Origin: Nesterenkonia natronophila
GTDB lineage: Bacteria > Actinomycetota > Actinomycetes > Actinomycetales > Micrococcaceae
Reading direction: 5' to 3'
Assembly: GCF_003595215.1 (NCBI RefSeq)
Contig: NZ_QYZP01000003.1
Span: 434,001-498,000 of the forward strand
DNA: 64,000 nt
Shown: positions 1-12,981 of the stretch, in pieces
Layout: each line of letters begins with the position of its first letter
How positions within the stretch are numbered: position 1 is the first letter of the stretch
The notes under the pieces: generated by a model
What the model was told of the DNA's origin: nothing
Database searches by the model: none
Seen by the model: the letters and a program-made list of their open reading frames with translations, nothing else
Made by a program: the position numbers and the translations under genes

Positions 1-745
1 TCAGCTTCAGCGGCATGTCGAAAGTGGCACTGAGATTCTCCGAGGTGAGTGTATCGGCGATGGGACCCGCTGAGACCACCTGCCCCTCACGCAGCAACAG
101 CACGTGGGTGAAGCCGGGAGGGATTTCCTCCAGGTGGTGGGTTACGAGCACCGTTGCCGGAGCAGACTCGTCCTCCACCAACGCTGAGGTCCGCGCCACC
201 AGGGCCTCACGACCCGCTAAATCCAGCCCCGCGCCGGGCTCATCCAGCAGCAACAGCTCAGGGTCAGTCATCAAAGCTCTGGCGATCTGCACCCGCTTTC
301 GCTCCCCCTCGCTGAGCGTGGCAAAGGGTCGATCGAACACTGTGCCCACCCCCCAGTCGTTGAGCAGCTCGAACGCCCGACGCTCATCAAGCTTTTCGTA
401 CTCTTCGTGCCACCTCCCGGTGACGCCATAGGCGGCGGTGACCACCACGTTGAGCGCGGTTTCGCGGCCAGGCAGCGTATGCGCCACCGAGTTCGAGCAG
501 AGGCCGATGCGCGGACGCAGCTCGAAGACGTCGACCCCGCCCAATGTCTCGTCGAGAATCTGGGCACTGCCGGCCGTGGGGAACAATCGGGCAGAAGCGA
601 TCTGCAGCAGCGTGGTCTTGCCGGCTCCGTTGGGGCCGAGGATCACCCAGCGCTGACCCTCCGCAATCCCGAAGTCGACTTCGTCGAGGAGCAGCTTGCG
701 ACCACGGCGCACGGTCACACCGGAAAGATTCAGCACGGGACTCAT
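1..745 (-). CDS. ABC transporter ATP-binding protein (3' end outside window)
   Basis: This is a cytoplasmic ABC-type ATPase of which at least 248 residues are visible. The frame is still open at the left window edge, so the C-terminus is missing. Walker A is GPNGAGKTT at residues 37-45, the signature is LSEGERKR, and Walker B is LLLLDEPGAGLD, followed by the switch histidine in VTHHLEE. All parts of one functional nucleotide-binding domain are therefore present. The overall look resembles stand-alone ATPases of the YlmA/ModF-like type rather than a solute-specific importer, but the substrate cannot be read from this fragment. The ATG start at 743-745 lies 49 bp from the divergent serB start, so the two genes share a short promoter region. 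No permease gene is visible; a partner could lie to the left of the window. Confidence 0.85.
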   Translation of the reverse strand, partial: MSPVLNLSGVTVRRGRKLLLDEVDFGIAEGQRWVILGPNGAGKTTLLQIASARLFPTAGSAQILDETLGGVDVFELRPRIGLCSNSVAHTLPGRETALNVVVTAAYGVTGRWHEEYEKLDERRAFELLNDWGVGTVFDRPFATLSEGERKRVQIARALMTDPELLLLDEPGAGLDLAGREALVARTSALVEDESAPATVLVTHHLEEIPPGFTHVLLLREGQVVSAGPIADTLTSENLSATFDMPLKL

Positions 746-794
746 GCGCCCAACCCTACCGAACCGGCTTGGCGGTTATAGGCTGAGACGCGTT

Positions 795-1763
795 ATGACT
801 GATCTGCCTTCCGGGACCGTTGCCATGCTCGCCGCCGAGGAGCCCGACGGAGCCCTCATCCGTTCTCTCACCGCCGAGTTTGACCGCCGCGGGAGTGTGC
901 ACCACGCTGAATCGACCGAATTCCAGACAAGGTCCGGGCCCGTGCGTGCTGTCAGGTGGTCCTTGGAACTGGGCGACTCCGATGACACTTTCGGCACCCA
1001 ACTGATCAGTTCGCTGCTCGACGACGCCGCTGAGAAGCTGGGCAGCCGCGCTGTCACCACTACCGTTCTACCCTCAGGCCAGCGACCCAAGGGAGACATG
1101 ATGCTGATCATGGACGTGGACTCCACGCTGATCGATCAAGAGGTGATCGATCTGTTGGCTGGTTTCGCCGGGGCAGCCGAAGAAGTGGCCAAAGTCACAG
1201 AAAGCGCCATGCGCGGGGAGCTCGACTTCACGCAGAGCCTGTACGCGCGAGTCGAGACTCTGGCTGGCCTGCGGGACACAGTGCTTCATGAGACCTCGGC
1301 TGCTCTGACGGCGACAGCCGGTGTCCGCGAAGTCATCAGCACCTGGCAGCGGCGACACTGGCCGGTCTACGCGGTCTCTGGGGGCTTCCGGCAGATTCTT
1401 GAACCTCTAGCGACAGAGCTCGGTCTCACCGACTTTGATGCCAACACTCTTGAGGTCGTCGACGGCCGTCTCACGGGCCAAACTGTGGGACACATCGTTG
1501 GTCCTGAGGCGAAGCTGCAGCGCATGTTGGAGTGGAGCCAGCGCAGTGGCACACCTGTTCAGAATGTGGTCGCCGTGGGCGATGGGGCCAATGATGCGGA
1601 TATGGTGAAGGGGGCAGGTGTGGGGGTAGCCTTCTGTGCTAAGCCAGCCCTGGTAGAGCGCGCTGATCTAGTGATCAGTCATCGCCATATGGGATTGGTT
1701 GCCTACGCAGTCGGCTTGGACGTGGAAGCGACGAAATCCGCTCCCGCCGGTATGGTGGAGTGA
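795..1763 (+). CDS. serB: Phosphoserine phosphatase SerB
   Basis: HAD-superfamily phosphatase of 322 residues that hydrolyses O-phosphoserine to L-serine, the last step of serine synthesis. The catalytic motif MDVDSTLID places the nucleophile at Asp107 and the acid/base at Asp109. HAD motif III/IV is GDGANDADMVKGAGVGVAF near the C-terminus, and VSGG precedes the cap-core junction. About 100 residues precede the HAD domain, a size and position consistent with the regulatory ACT-like region of long SerB proteins, although I cannot confirm that fold. I chose ATG 795 over upstream in-frame starts because those would run into the divergent ABC gene. tkt follows on the same strand after 73 bp. Confidence 0.93.
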   Translation: MTDLPSGTVAMLAAEEPDGALIRSLTAEFDRRGSVHHAESTEFQTRSGPVRAVRWSLELGDSDDTFGTQLISSLLDDAAEKLGSRAVTTTVLPSGQRPKGDMMLIMDVDSTLIDQEVIDLLAGFAGAAEEVAKVTESAMRGELDFTQSLYARVETLAGLRDTVLHETSAALTATAGVREVISTWQRRHWPVYAVSGGFRQILEPLATELGLTDFDANTLEVVDGRLTGQTVGHIVGPEAKLQRMLEWSQRSGTPVQNVVAVGDGANDADMVKGAGVGVAFCAKPALVERADLVISHRHMGLVAYAVGLDVEATKSAPAGMVE

Positions 1764-1836
1764 GACGCGGCACAAGGGCGTGCCTCCTACTTCAGCCCCA
1801 CTCAGAGACACATCACCGCTTTGGAGGACACTCACC

Positions 1837-3945
1837 GTGACCGAAATCTTCACCGACCTCGACAAGAAGGCCGTGGACACTCTGCGGGTGCTCGCTGCCG
1901 ACGCCGTCGAGAAAGTCGGCTCGGGCCATCCCGGTACTGCGATGTCGCTGGCGCCAGCAGCTTACCTACTGTTCCAGAAGGTCATGCGCCACGATCCGTC
2001 GGATCCCGAGTGGATCGGCCGGGACCGGTTCATCCTCTCCCCCGGACACTCCAGCCTGACTCTCTATCTGCAGCTTTACTTCTCCGGGTACGGACTTGAG
2101 TTGGAAGATATCCAAGCTCTGCGCACCTGGGGGTCCCTGACGCCGGGGCACCCAGAGTACGGTCACACAGACGGTGTGGAGATCACCACAGGTCCGCTGG
2201 GTCAAGGGTTGGCCTCCTCGGTCGGCTTCGCGTACGGCCAACGCCGATTGCGCGGACTCTTGGACCCTGAGGCTGAACCGGGCACCTCTCCTTTCGATCA
2301 CAACGTGTGGGTGATCGCTTCCGACGGGGACCTGCAGGAGGGCGTAACCTCGGAGGCCTCCTCCTTGGCCGGTCATCAGCAGCTGGGGAACCTCAACGTC
2401 GTATGGGACGACAATAAGATCTCCATTGAGGACGACACCGACATCGCCTTCACCGAGGATGTCATGGCCCGTTATGAAGCCTACGGCTGGCACGTGCAGC
2501 GTGTTGACTGGTTGAAGACGGGTAACTACGCGGAGGACATTGATGAGCTGAACAGGGCCCTGACCGCCGCCAAAGCAGAGACGTCCAAGCCCTCGCTGAT
2601 CGCACTGCGCACTGTGATCGGTTGGCCGTCCCCCGGCAAGCAGAACACCGGAGGGATCCACGGCTCCAAGCTCGGCGAGGAGGAGCTGGTCGCTACAAAG
2701 GAAATACTCGGCTTCGACCCTGACCAGCATTTCCACGTCGATGACGAGATCATCACCCACGCGCGCCGTATCGGTGAACGCAGCGCTGAGGCCCGTGCCG
2801 AATGGGACAAGAGCTACGCAGCGTGGCGTGAGAAGCACAGCGATTCTGCCGCACTGTTCGACCGGCTGGTCGCCGGAGAACTGCCACCGGGTTGGGAGGA
2901 TCGACTGCCCGTCTTCCCAGGCGGCGAAGCCGTCGCCACCCGCGCGGCCTCAGGCAAAGTGCTCAACGCCGTCGCACCTATCCTCCCGGAGCTGTGGGGC
3001 GGTTCAGCGGACCTGGCGGGTTCGAACAACACGCTGATCGCCGGCGAAGACTCTTTCGGGCCGCAGAGCTGGTCCACGGGCAAGTTCTCCGCGCAGCCCT
3101 TCGGTCGGAATCTCCACTTCGGCGTGCGGGAACATGCCGCTGCAGCGATCACCAACGGGATCCAGCTCTCAGTCCCGCTGCGCACCTACAACGGCACTTT
3201 CCTAATTTTCTCCGACTACCAGCGACCAGCCGTACGTCTGGCAGCGCTGATGGGCGTCGGCTCAATCTTTGTGTGGACTCACGATTCCATCGGCTTAGGT
3301 GAGGATGGTCCCACCCACCAACCGGTCGAGCAGCTTGCCAGCCTGCGGGCGATCCCCGGCCTGGACGTCACCCGCCCGGCCGATGCCAATGAGGTGGCGG
3401 TAGTCTGGCGCGAGATCCTCAAACGCGCCGACCGGCCCGCAGGCATCGCCCTGACCCGACAGGGTGTGCCGACTTTCGCGCGCGGGGACGGTGAAGCCAC
3501 GGCAGAAGAGTTCGGCACGGTCGAAGGCGCCGCCCACGGAGCCTACGTGCTGGCAGAGTCAGTCCGCGACGGGGCCGTCGCAGCCCCGGATGTCATCCTC
3601 ATCGGTACCGGTTCCGAAGTCTCCCTTGCCGTGCAGGCCCGGGAGAATCTCGCTGCCAAGGGCATCGCCGCCCGCGTCGTGTCCGCTCCCTGCCTCGAGT
3701 GGTTCGCCGATCAGGACTCCGCCTACCGGGAGTCCGTACTCCCGGCTTCTGTGAAGGCTCGAGTGGCGGTGGAAGCTGCGCACCCGATGAGCTGGTACCC
3801 ATACGTCGGCGACGCCGGGCGGATTGTGGGCCTGGATCACTTCGGCGGTTCGGCCGACTACAAGGAGCTCTACGAGCAGTTCGGCATCACTGCCGAAGCA
3901 GTGACGGCTGCGGCCGAAGACTCCATCAGCGCGGCGAAGAACTAA
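1837..3945 (+). CDS. tkt: Transketolase
   Basis: Thiamine-diphosphate enzyme of 702 residues that moves two-carbon ketol units between sugar phosphates in the non-oxidative pentose phosphate pathway. The N-terminal domain carries [12 protein letters not shown], the GHPEYGHT loop and the ThDP/Mg motif SDGDLQEG (about residues 161-168) followed by WDDNKISI. The pyrimidine-domain catalytic glutamate is in VREHAAAA (Glu432), followed by [16 protein letters not shown]. The start is GTG 1837, preceded by a good TTGGAGG ribosome-binding site at 1821-1827. A longer frame upstream overlaps serB and is not credible. It is the first gene of tkt-tal-pgi-zwf-pgl, whose spacing suggests one transcript. Confidence 0.97.
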   Translation: MTEIFTDLDKKAVDTLRVLAADAVEKVGSGHPGTAMSLAPAAYLLFQKVMRHDPSDPEWIGRDRFILSPGHSSLTLYLQLYFSGYGLELEDIQALRTWGSLTPGHPEYGHTDGVEITTGPLGQGLASSVGFAYGQRRLRGLLDPEAEPGTSPFDHNVWVIASDGDLQEGVTSEASSLAGHQQLGNLNVVWDDNKISIEDDTDIAFTEDVMARYEAYGWHVQRVDWLKTGNYAEDIDELNRALTAAKAETSKPSLIALRTVIGWPSPGKQNTGGIHGSKLGEEELVATKEILGFDPDQHFHVDDEIITHARRIGERSAEARAEWDKSYAAWREKHSDSAALFDRLVAGELPPGWEDRLPVFPGGEAVATRAASGKVLNAVAPILPELWGGSADLAGSNNTLIAGEDSFGPQSWSTGKFSAQPFGRNLHFGVREHAAAAITNGIQLSVPLRTYNGTFLIFSDYQRPAVRLAALMGVGSIFVWTHDSIGLGEDGPTHQPVEQLASLRAIPGLDVTRPADANEVAVVWREILKRADRPAGIALTRQGVPTFARGDGEATAEEFGTVEGAAHGAYVLAESVRDGAVAAPDVILIGTGSEVSLAVQARENLAAKGIAARVVSAPCLEWFADQDSAYRESVLPASVKARVAVEAAHPMSWYPYVGDAGRIVGLDHFGGSADYKELYEQFGITAEAVTAAAEDSISAAKN

Positions 3946-3977
3946 ACTTTCACGACCTTCTGACCAAGGAGCACATC

Positions 3978-5120
3978 ATGACAGCCGAATCCCATTCCAC
4001 AATCGGCAACCCCCGCACTAAGGCGCTCTCCGATGTGGGAGTCTCTATTTGGCTGGACGACCTCTCCCGAGATCGGCTCAACTCCGGCTCTCTGGCGAGT
4101 CTCATCGAGACCCACCATGTAGTCGGGGTGACCACCAACCCAACAATCTTCGAATCAGCCGTGGGCTCCGGGGATGCCTACGAGCAGCAATTGGCCGAAC
4201 TGGCCGAAAAGGGTGCCGACGCCGAGCAAGCCGTCTTTGAGATCACCACATCGGACGTGCGGGAAGCATGCGATGTATTCGCAGGGACCTACGGGGCCAC
4301 CAACGGCGTAGACGGACGAGTCTCCATCGAGGTGGATCCGCGCATGGCCCGTGACGCCGACGCCACCATCGCCGAGGCCAAACGCCTCTATGAAGCCGTC
4401 GGACGCGAGAACGTCATGATTAAGATCCCGGCCACCGTCGAGGGCATCGAGGCTATCGCCGCAGTGATCTCTGAGGGGATCAGCGTCAATGTCACCCTGG
4501 TGTTCTCCTTGGAGCGCTACCGTGCTGTCATCAACGCATTCATGCTCGGACTGGAGAAGGCACACACTGACGGCCTTGACATCTCCAAGATTCACTCCGT
4601 GGCGAGCTTCTTCGTCTCCCGGGTGGACAGCGAGGTTGACAAAAGACTGGAACTGGCAGCCGAGGAGGGCAAACCCGGCACGGAGAAGCTGAAGTCGAAG
4701 GCCGCCATTGCCAACGCTCGGCTGGCGCACCAAATCGCCTCTGAGTCATTCAGCTCCGAACGGTGGCGACTCTTGGCAGAACGGGGAGGCAGACCGCAAC
4801 GCCTGTTGCTGGCCTCGACGGGCACCAAAGACCCCAGCCTCTCCGATACCCTCTACGTGACTGAGCTGGCCGCGGCCGGGGTGGTCAACACCATGCCGGA
4901 AAAGACACTTGACGCGTTGGCCGATCACGGTGAAGTGGACGGAGACACGATGACAGACACCTACGTGGAGTCCAATCGAGTCCTCGACGGCATCTCCGCC
5001 GCCGGGATCAGCTACCGTTCCGTGGTCGACGCGTTGGAGACTGAAGGTCTGGAGAAGTTCGACAAGTCTTGGGAAGGGCTGCTCAGCACTATCGATGAGG
5101 GCCTGAAGCGCCAGAAATAG
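3978..5120 (+). CDS. tal: Transaldolase
   Basis: Class I transaldolase of 380 residues that transfers a dihydroxyacetone unit from sedoheptulose-7-phosphate to glyceraldehyde-3-phosphate. The Schiff-base lysine is Lys149 in NVMIKIPAT, and [12 protein letters not shown] is the typical N-terminal family signature. The length matches the longer actinobacterial/cyanobacterial type (about 370-390 residues) rather than the E. coli form of about 317. ATG 3978 has AAGGAG at 3966-3971 eight bases away. It lies 32 bp after tkt and 76 bp before pgi, within the pentose-phosphate operon. Confidence 0.96.
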   Translation: MTAESHSTIGNPRTKALSDVGVSIWLDDLSRDRLNSGSLASLIETHHVVGVTTNPTIFESAVGSGDAYEQQLAELAEKGADAEQAVFEITTSDVREACDVFAGTYGATNGVDGRVSIEVDPRMARDADATIAEAKRLYEAVGRENVMIKIPATVEGIEAIAAVISEGISVNVTLVFSLERYRAVINAFMLGLEKAHTDGLDISKIHSVASFFVSRVDSEVDKRLELAAEEGKPGTEKLKSKAAIANARLAHQIASESFSSERWRLLAERGGRPQRLLLASTGTKDPSLSDTLYVTELAAAGVVNTMPEKTLDALADHGEVDGDTMTDTYVESNRVLDGISAAGISYRSVVDALETEGLEKFDKSWEGLLSTIDEGLKRQK

Positions 5121-5196
5121 CAGGGTTGGAGGATATCCGGACACCCCCGTGCGGGACTCCCCCGCCGTCGCACACCGCAGAGAAGGGAACACCCAG

Positions 5197-6845
5197 ATGA
5201 GCTCGTTGTCGTTGACCTTAACAGGTGCAGCAAGAGAGGCTGCCGAGGCCCAGGCTCCCGGACTCGTCGACCATGAATTCGCTTCGCGGCTTGCGGCCCA
5301 GGACTACACACTCTGGGGACCTGCCGCAGAGGAGGAATCCGCCAAGCGACTTGGCTGGGTCGCCCCCTTCGAAGCTGCGCGGCCGCTGGTGGGACTGGTG
5401 GGCCAACTGCGCCAGGAGCTCGCTGCCGAAGGCGTAGACCGGGTGGTCCTGGCTGGCATGGGAGGCTCGTCGCTGGCGCCCGAGGTGATCTGCGCCTCAG
5501 CCGGTGTGGATCTGGTAGTCCTGGACTCCACCGACCCCAAACAGGTTCGGTCCGCGCTCACCGCGCTCGAGCGCACAGTGCTGGTAGTCGCCTCCAAATC
5601 CGGTTCCACCGTGGAAACTGACTCACAGCGGCGAATAGTTCAGCACGCCTTCGACCAGGCTGGCATCGACCCGTTCTCCCGGACCGTGGTGGTCACTGAC
5701 CCTGGCTCCCCCATGAATGAGCAGGCTCGCGAACAGGGTGTCCGTGCCGTTTTTGAGGCCGACCCCACCGTGGGCGGACGTTACTCCGCGCTGACTGCAT
5801 TTGGCCTGGTCCCAGCAGGTCTAGCCGGGTCGGACATTGCCAGTCTCTTGGATGAGGCGGAAAGTGCAGCAGACTTGCTGGCGGAAGACGACGCCGACAA
5901 CCCTGGGCTGCAGCTGGGTGCTGCCCTAGGCGGCACTTTGCCGTTGCGCGACAAACTGGTGATCACGAATGCTGGGTCTCCGCTGGTGGGACTGGGAGCG
6001 TGGATCGAGCAACTGGTCGCGGAGTCCACCGGCAAAGCGGGGACTGGACTCCTTCCGGTGATCGTGGCCGACGGTGAGCCGGAGCTCACCCGCGACGCGG
6101 AGGACGCACTGGTAGTCCAGCTCATCGACGCTGATGCTGAAGAGGGCGCCTCAGTGGACGCCGATTCCACAGACACCGTGGTCTCCCCGCACGGCGTGCG
6201 GACCGGTGGAAGCCTGGGGGCGCAGTTTCTGCTGTGGGAAGTCGCCACCGCTGTGGCCGGAGCCCTGCTCGGCGTCAATCCTTTCGATCAGCCGGACGTG
6301 GAGTCGGCCAAAGTTGCGGCACGAGGACTGTTGGACTCCCCCGCACCTGCCGAGGCAGAATCCAGCACCGACGGCGTGGTGGAGATCCGTGCCTTCGGTG
6401 AGGCGAGCATGCTCTCCGCGGGTGCGAGCACCGTTGCTGGAGCAGTGGAGACTCTGATGCAGCGAGTCCCGGACCACGGTTACCTCGCGATCATGGCATA
6501 TCTGGACCGCGTCTCTGAGAGCCGTCTGGAAGAGCTCCGGCCCCAGCTTTCAGCTCTGTGTGGGCGGCCCGTCACGTTCGGCTGGGGTCCCAGGTTCCTG
6601 CACTCAACCGGCCAGTTTCACAAGGGAGGTCCCGCAGTAGGGGCATTTCTGCAGATCACTGCCTCAGCGGACGAGGACCTGGAAGTGCCTGACCGTCCGT
6701 TTTCGCTCGGCCAGCTGATTGCTGCCCAGGCCAGTGGTGACGCCCAGGTGCTGGCCGACCACGGTCGGCCAGTGCTGCAGCTGCACCTGCGGGAGCGTGA
6801 ATCCGGGATCAGTCAAGTGCTCGACGCGGTCTCGACACTCGCCCA

Positions 6846-6849
<4 letters not shown>
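5197..6849 (+). CDS. pgi: Glucose-6-phosphate isomerase
   Basis: A 550-residue isomerase interconverting glucose-6-phosphate and fructose-6-phosphate. The SIS-type phosphosugar-binding features are MGGSSLAPEV and SKSGSTVETDSQ. Near the C-terminus HSTGQFHKGGP carries the conserved family segment with the active-site lysine region. The sequence is divergent from the E. coli enzyme and resembles the isomerase found inside actinobacterial tal-pgi-zwf operons. ATG 5197 has AGAAGGGA at 5181-5188. Its last bases overlap the zwf start codon (ATGA), which indicates translational coupling. The placement lets the operon convert fructose-6-phosphate back to glucose-6-phosphate for recycling through the oxidative branch. 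Confidence 0.94.
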
Positions 6850-8420
<1,571 letters not shown>

Positions 8421-8481
8421 GTCAGAGTCCATAGCCTGACACGCGGAAGCATACAGACGTCCAGCAAATAAGATTGGTGCC

Positions 8482-9312
8482 ATGGGAATCAGAATCAACA
8501 CTCACACGGCAGATCCGCAGGTCGAGATCTTTGAAGATCGGCGCGCAGTCACCGAGGCGATCGCCGAAAAGCTCCTCAGGGTCCTTACGGAGGCTCTGGA
8601 GACCAGGACCACCGCTCACATCTCCCTGACTGGTGGCGGTGCCGGGATCGCAGTCCTCAAAGCCGTGAAGGATCTGGTCGGGCGCGGCAACACCTCCGTC
8701 CCCGACTGGACAGCAGTCCACTTCTGGTGGGGGGACGAGAGGCTTCTGCCGCGCGGTGATGCGGAGCGTAACGAGACGCAGGCGCGGGATGCGCTGCTGG
8801 ATACCCTCGTGGCTGATCATGGACTCCCTGAGCAGAACATCCACCCGATGCCTACTTCCGAAGACGCCGCACATCCGACTGCCGGCGCCGAGATGTACGC
8901 TCAGGCGCTGGAGAGCTTCGCACCCGAAGGTGGAGTTCCGGGCCCGCATGGAAATCTCAATATGCCGGTATTCGAGGTCATGCTCCTTGGGGTGGGGCCC
9001 GATGGTCACATCAACAGCCTCTTTCCCGGCAAGGAGTCACTTACTGTGGTGGGACACAGCACCACTGGCGAAGACGACGCTCCGCAGGAACTGGGGCCGC
9101 CCTTACGGGTCACTATGACTTTCGACAGTATTCACACAGCCAGACGAGTGTGGACAGCGGTCACAGGATCGGACAAAGCTGAGGCAGCGGCCCAAGCCCT
9201 CAATGCTGACCCAAAAGATGTGTCGGGGGTTCCTGCTGCTAATGCGCGCGGGGCCCACGAGACGATCTGGCATGTGGACCACGCCGCCGCGGAGCAGCTC
9301 CAGCAGCGCTGA
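8482..9312 (+). CDS. pgl: 6-phosphogluconolactonase
   Basis: A 276-residue lactonase of the NagB/RpiA-like fold that hydrolyses 6-phosphogluconolactone to 6-phosphogluconate, the step after Zwf. Typical motifs are SLTGGGAG near residue 50, VHFWWGDERLLP, and LGVGPDGHINSLFPG. The size is slightly above the usual 230-260 residues. ATG 8482 is preceded by AAGATTGG, a modest ribosome-binding site. It is the last gene of the plus-strand operon. The convergent secG stop lies only 9 bp beyond its own stop, with no obvious hairpin between them. Confidence 0.93.
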   Translation: MGIRINTHTADPQVEIFEDRRAVTEAIAEKLLRVLTEALETRTTAHISLTGGGAGIAVLKAVKDLVGRGNTSVPDWTAVHFWWGDERLLPRGDAERNETQARDALLDTLVADHGLPEQNIHPMPTSEDAAHPTAGAEMYAQALESFAPEGGVPGPHGNLNMPVFEVMLLGVGPDGHINSLFPGKESLTVVGHSTTGEDDAPQELGPPLRVTMTFDSIHTARRVWTAVTGSDKAEAAAQALNADPKDVSGVPAANARGAHETIWHVDHAAAEQLQQR

Positions 9313-9321
9313 GCCGAGGCC

Positions 9322-9573
9322 TTACCAGGAGCCGGTAGTCTGGATGAGCAGTGCGAGGGTCACGATGATCAGGCCCCAGACTATTCCAAGCACGATCGTG
9401 AGCCTAGTGAGGTTCCGCTCGGCCACACCGGAGGATCCCAGCGATGAGGTGATGCCTCCGCCGAACATGTCAGACATGCCGCCGCCACGCCCCTTGTGCA
9501 GCAGGATCAGCAGAATCAGTAACAGGCTGATCACCAATAGGGCGACCTGAAGCCCGATGGTCATTGCAGTCAC
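9322..9573 (-). CDS. secG: Preprotein translocase subunit SecG
   Basis: Small inner-membrane subunit (83 residues) of the SecYEG translocon. It has two hydrophobic segments, about residues 5-24 and 60-78, separated by the glycine-rich cytoplasmic loop HKGRGGGMSDMFGGG that is diagnostic of SecG. GTG 9573 has AAAGG eight bases upstream; ATG 9564 is an alternative three residues downstream. It closes the minus-strand gap-pgk-tpiA-secG run, a widely conserved actinobacterial order, and converges on pgl. Confidence 0.93.
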   Translation of the reverse strand: MTAMTIGLQVALLVISLLLILLILLHKGRGGGMSDMFGGGITSSLGSSGVAERNLTRLTIVLGIVWGLIIVTLALLIQTTGSW

Positions 9574-9639
9574 ATGTGGCCTTTCGTGGACGTTCAGCAG
9601 ATTTGCGCGGCTACCAGCCTAGCAGGACTCACCTGACAA

Positions 9640-10452
9640 CTATGCCTTGATGTGCTTTTCGAATTGGGCGATTTTGGCGAACTCCTCTGCGTCCAAAGAC
9701 GCTCCCCCAACCAGCGCGCCGTCGACGTCCGAACCGTCAAGGATAGAAGCCACATTGCTGGACTTCACTGAGCCTCCGTAGAGCAGCCGGACTGAATCGG
9801 CGAATGCAGGACTGTAGAGGTCCGCTAACCTGGACCGGATGGCCTGGGCCAGCTCTTGGGCGTCCTCCGGTCCGGCGGTCTTTCCTGTGCCGATGGCCCA
9901 GACCGGTTCGTAAGCGATCACCAAATTGCTCAGTTGCTCAGAGGTGAATCCCTTCAGGGCCGCCTCCACCTGTAACAACGTGTGGGTCACATGCTCCCCT
10001 GCCTCGCGAACCTCCAGGCCCTCCCCCACACACAGCAGCGGGGCCAGCCCGTGGCGCAGTGCAGCGGCGATCTTGGCGTGAATCACATCATCGCCTTCGT
10101 GGTGGACCTCGCGGCGTTCGGAGTGCCCGACGAGCACCTGGGTGCAGCCAAGCTTGGCGAGAAAGCCGCCCGGAACGTCGCCGGTGTAAGCCCCAGAGTC
10201 CTCTGGAGAAATATCCTGCGCCCCGTAAGCGAGTGAGAGCTTATCGCCGGCGACCAGCGTTTGGACGCTGCGCAGATCGGTGAACGGTGGAAACACAGAC
10301 ACTTCGACGCGGTCATAGTCGTGCCCGGCGTCTTCGAGGGTCCACGCCAGTTTCTGCACCAGAGCGATGGCCTGAATATGGTCCATGTTCATTTTCCAGT
10401 TGCCAGCTATCAGCGGGCGGCGAACGAAAGCGCCGTTCCGTGTGGTGGTCAT
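9640..10452 (-). CDS. tpiA: Triosephosphate isomerase
   Basis: A 270-residue TIM-barrel enzyme interconverting dihydroxyacetone phosphate and glyceraldehyde-3-phosphate. The N-terminal AGNWKMN carries the catalytic lysine, VLVGHSERR the catalytic histidine, and [14 protein letters not shown] the catalytic glutamate. [10 protein letters not shown] binds phosphate near the C-terminus. The length is slightly above the 250-residue norm because of a short N-terminal extension. Its ATG overlaps the pgk stop codon (ATGA), so translation is probably coupled. Confidence 0.97.
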   Translation of the reverse strand: MTTTRNGAFVRRPLIAGNWKMNMDHIQAIALVQKLAWTLEDAGHDYDRVEVSVFPPFTDLRSVQTLVAGDKLSLAYGAQDISPEDSGAYTGDVPGGFLAKLGCTQVLVGHSERREVHHEGDDVIHAKIAAALRHGLAPLLCVGEGLEVREAGEHVTHTLLQVEAALKGFTSEQLSNLVIAYEPVWAIGTGKTAGPEDAQELAQAIRSRLADLYSPAFADSVRLLYGGSVKSSNVASILDGSDVDGALVGGASLDAEEFAKIAQFEKHIKA

Positions 10453-11687
10453 GCTGCTCCTAAAGCGTCGATTCCAGGCAGGTTCTTCCCCTCAAGGTAC
10501 TCCAGAGATGCACCGCCTCCAGTGGAGATGTGTCCGAACAGGGATTCGTCGAATCCCAATGCCCGCACTGCGGCCGCAGAATCCCCGCCGCCCACCACGG
10601 TAAATCCGCTGGTCTCGGTGAGCGCCCGAGCGACCGCCGCAGTCCCGCGGGCGAACGCCTCCATTTCGAACACCCCCATAGGGCCATTCCAGAACACTGT
10701 CCGGGAGCGTGCAATCTCCGCGGCGAAGAGCGCGGCAGATTCCGGACCGATGTCAAGACCCAACGCGTCAGCACCGTAGGTGCCCGACTCGAGTGCATCG
10801 AGGGGGCGGACCTCGTGCTCGGCATCTTCAGAAAAGCGGGACGCCATGACGATGTCGGTGGGGAAGAGGATCTTAGTGTCATGCTGCTCCGCCAACGTCA
10901 TGAGTCCTGTGACGGACTCATCGGTCAGCAGATCTGTCTCGACCAGTGACTTTCCGATTCCGTAACCCATGATGGCTTTCGCAAGCGTGAACACCATCCC
11001 GCCTCCGATGATGAGGCTGTCCGCTTTGGGAATGAGATTCTCGATCACGGCGATCTTGTCCGACACCTTTGAGCCTCCCAGAACCACCGTGTACGGGCGC
11101 TGGGGAGAGCGTGTGAGTCTAGTCAGCACCTCGAGCTCAGTGGCCACAAGGTCTCCCTGGTAAGCCGGTAACTTCTGGGCGATGTCGTAGACAGAAGCGT
11201 GTTTGCGGTGCACTGCGCCGAAGGCATCATTGACAAAGGCCCCGTCCTTCCCGGTCAGTGCGGCGAGCTCCCCGGCGAGCTCCCCTCGGGCGGAATCATC
11301 CTTAGAGGTCTCACGAGCGTCGAACCGGACGTTTTCAAGCAGGAGGATCTCACCCTCCCTGAGGTCGGCCACCGCGGCGCGGGCCTCAGGGCCGACCAGA
11401 TCCTCCGCGTGATTGACCGACACGCGAGAGAGGTCATTCATACAGGCAGCCACCGGCGCGAGCGAGAACTCAGGGTTGGGTTCACCCTTGGGTCTGCCCA
11501 GATGGGCGGTGACCAAGACCCTGGCTCCGGCTTCGGCGAGCTTCTCCAACACCGGCAATGAGGCGCGAATCCGACCGTCGTCACCCACAGAGCCCTGTGT
11601 CAGCGGCACATTGAGATCCGATCGAACCAGGACGGTGCGGCCGGAGACACCCTGAGCCAACAGATCATCGAGAGTCGAAGCAGTCAT
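10449..11687 (-). CDS. pgk: Phosphoglycerate kinase
   Basis: A 412-residue kinase transferring phosphate from 1,3-bisphosphoglycerate to ADP. Family motifs seen are [36 protein letters not shown] and [12 protein letters not shown] prefer ATG 11687 over the in-frame ATG at 11711. AGAAGGGAAAG lies at a suitable distance before 11687, and the protein then starts a few residues before the conserved domain. It is followed without a gap by tpiA and preceded by gap (60 bp away). Confidence 0.97.
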   Translation of the reverse strand: MTASTLDDLLAQGVSGRTVLVRSDLNVPLTQGSVGDDGRIRASLPVLEKLAEAGARVLVTAHLGRPKGEPNPEFSLAPVAACMNDLSRVSVNHAEDLVGPEARAAVADLREGEILLLENVRFDARETSKDDSARGELAGELAALTGKDGAFVNDAFGAVHRKHASVYDIAQKLPAYQGDLVATELEVLTRLTRSPQRPYTVVLGGSKVSDKIAVIENLIPKADSLIIGGGMVFTLAKAIMGYGIGKSLVETDLLTDESVTGLMTLAEQHDTKILFPTDIVMASRFSEDAEHEVRPLDALESGTYGADALGLDIGPESAALFAAEIARSRTVFWNGPMGVFEMEAFARGTAAVARALTETSGFTVVGGGDSAAAVRALGFDESLFGHISTGGGASLEYLEGKNLPGIDALGAA

Positions 11688-11747
11688 ATGTCGCGAGCTT
11701 TCCCTTCTCATCGCGTCGCGCTGAACCGGGGCCCCGGCTCGCTCTCT

Positions 11748-12806
<1,059 letters not shown>

Positions 12807-12827
12807 CTAAAAAGTGCCGAGAAACAG

Positions 12828-12890
12828 GTTGGGGATCAGCGGCGCCGGATTCTTTCTCCAGCGCTGCTGACCCCCAACAACTTCGTTGTT
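12828..12890 (-). repeat. Two overlapping inverted repeats between sodA and gap
   Basis: The arms 12828-12840 (GTTGGGGATCAGC) and 12866-12878 (GCTGACCCCCAAC) pair at 12 of 13 positions around a 25-nt loop. A second perfect 6-bp hairpin (12876-12881 with 12885-12890, loop TTC) shares bases 12876-12878 with the first, so the two RNA structures would be mutually exclusive. On the minus strand the order is sodA, small hairpin, large hairpin, gap. The pair could end the sodA transcript or form a leader for gap. No immediate long T-run follows on that strand, so an ordinary intrinsic terminator is not certain. Confidence 0.5.
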
Positions 12891-12981
12891 CTCAGGTGTA
12901 TCTGCAGAACGTGTTCAGTTTTCTTCAGCCTATTGTGTCATAGGCGAGACGCCGCGGCGTCGTCTTCATCACATTTCTCAA

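Noticed and set aside
9313..9321. Shared terminator between convergent pgl and secG
   Set aside because: Only 9 bp separate the stops and no stem can be drawn there.
12907..12916. GAACGTGTTC upstream of gap as an SOS box
   Set aside because: The half-sites are only 2 bp apart instead of 4, so LexA binding is not expected.
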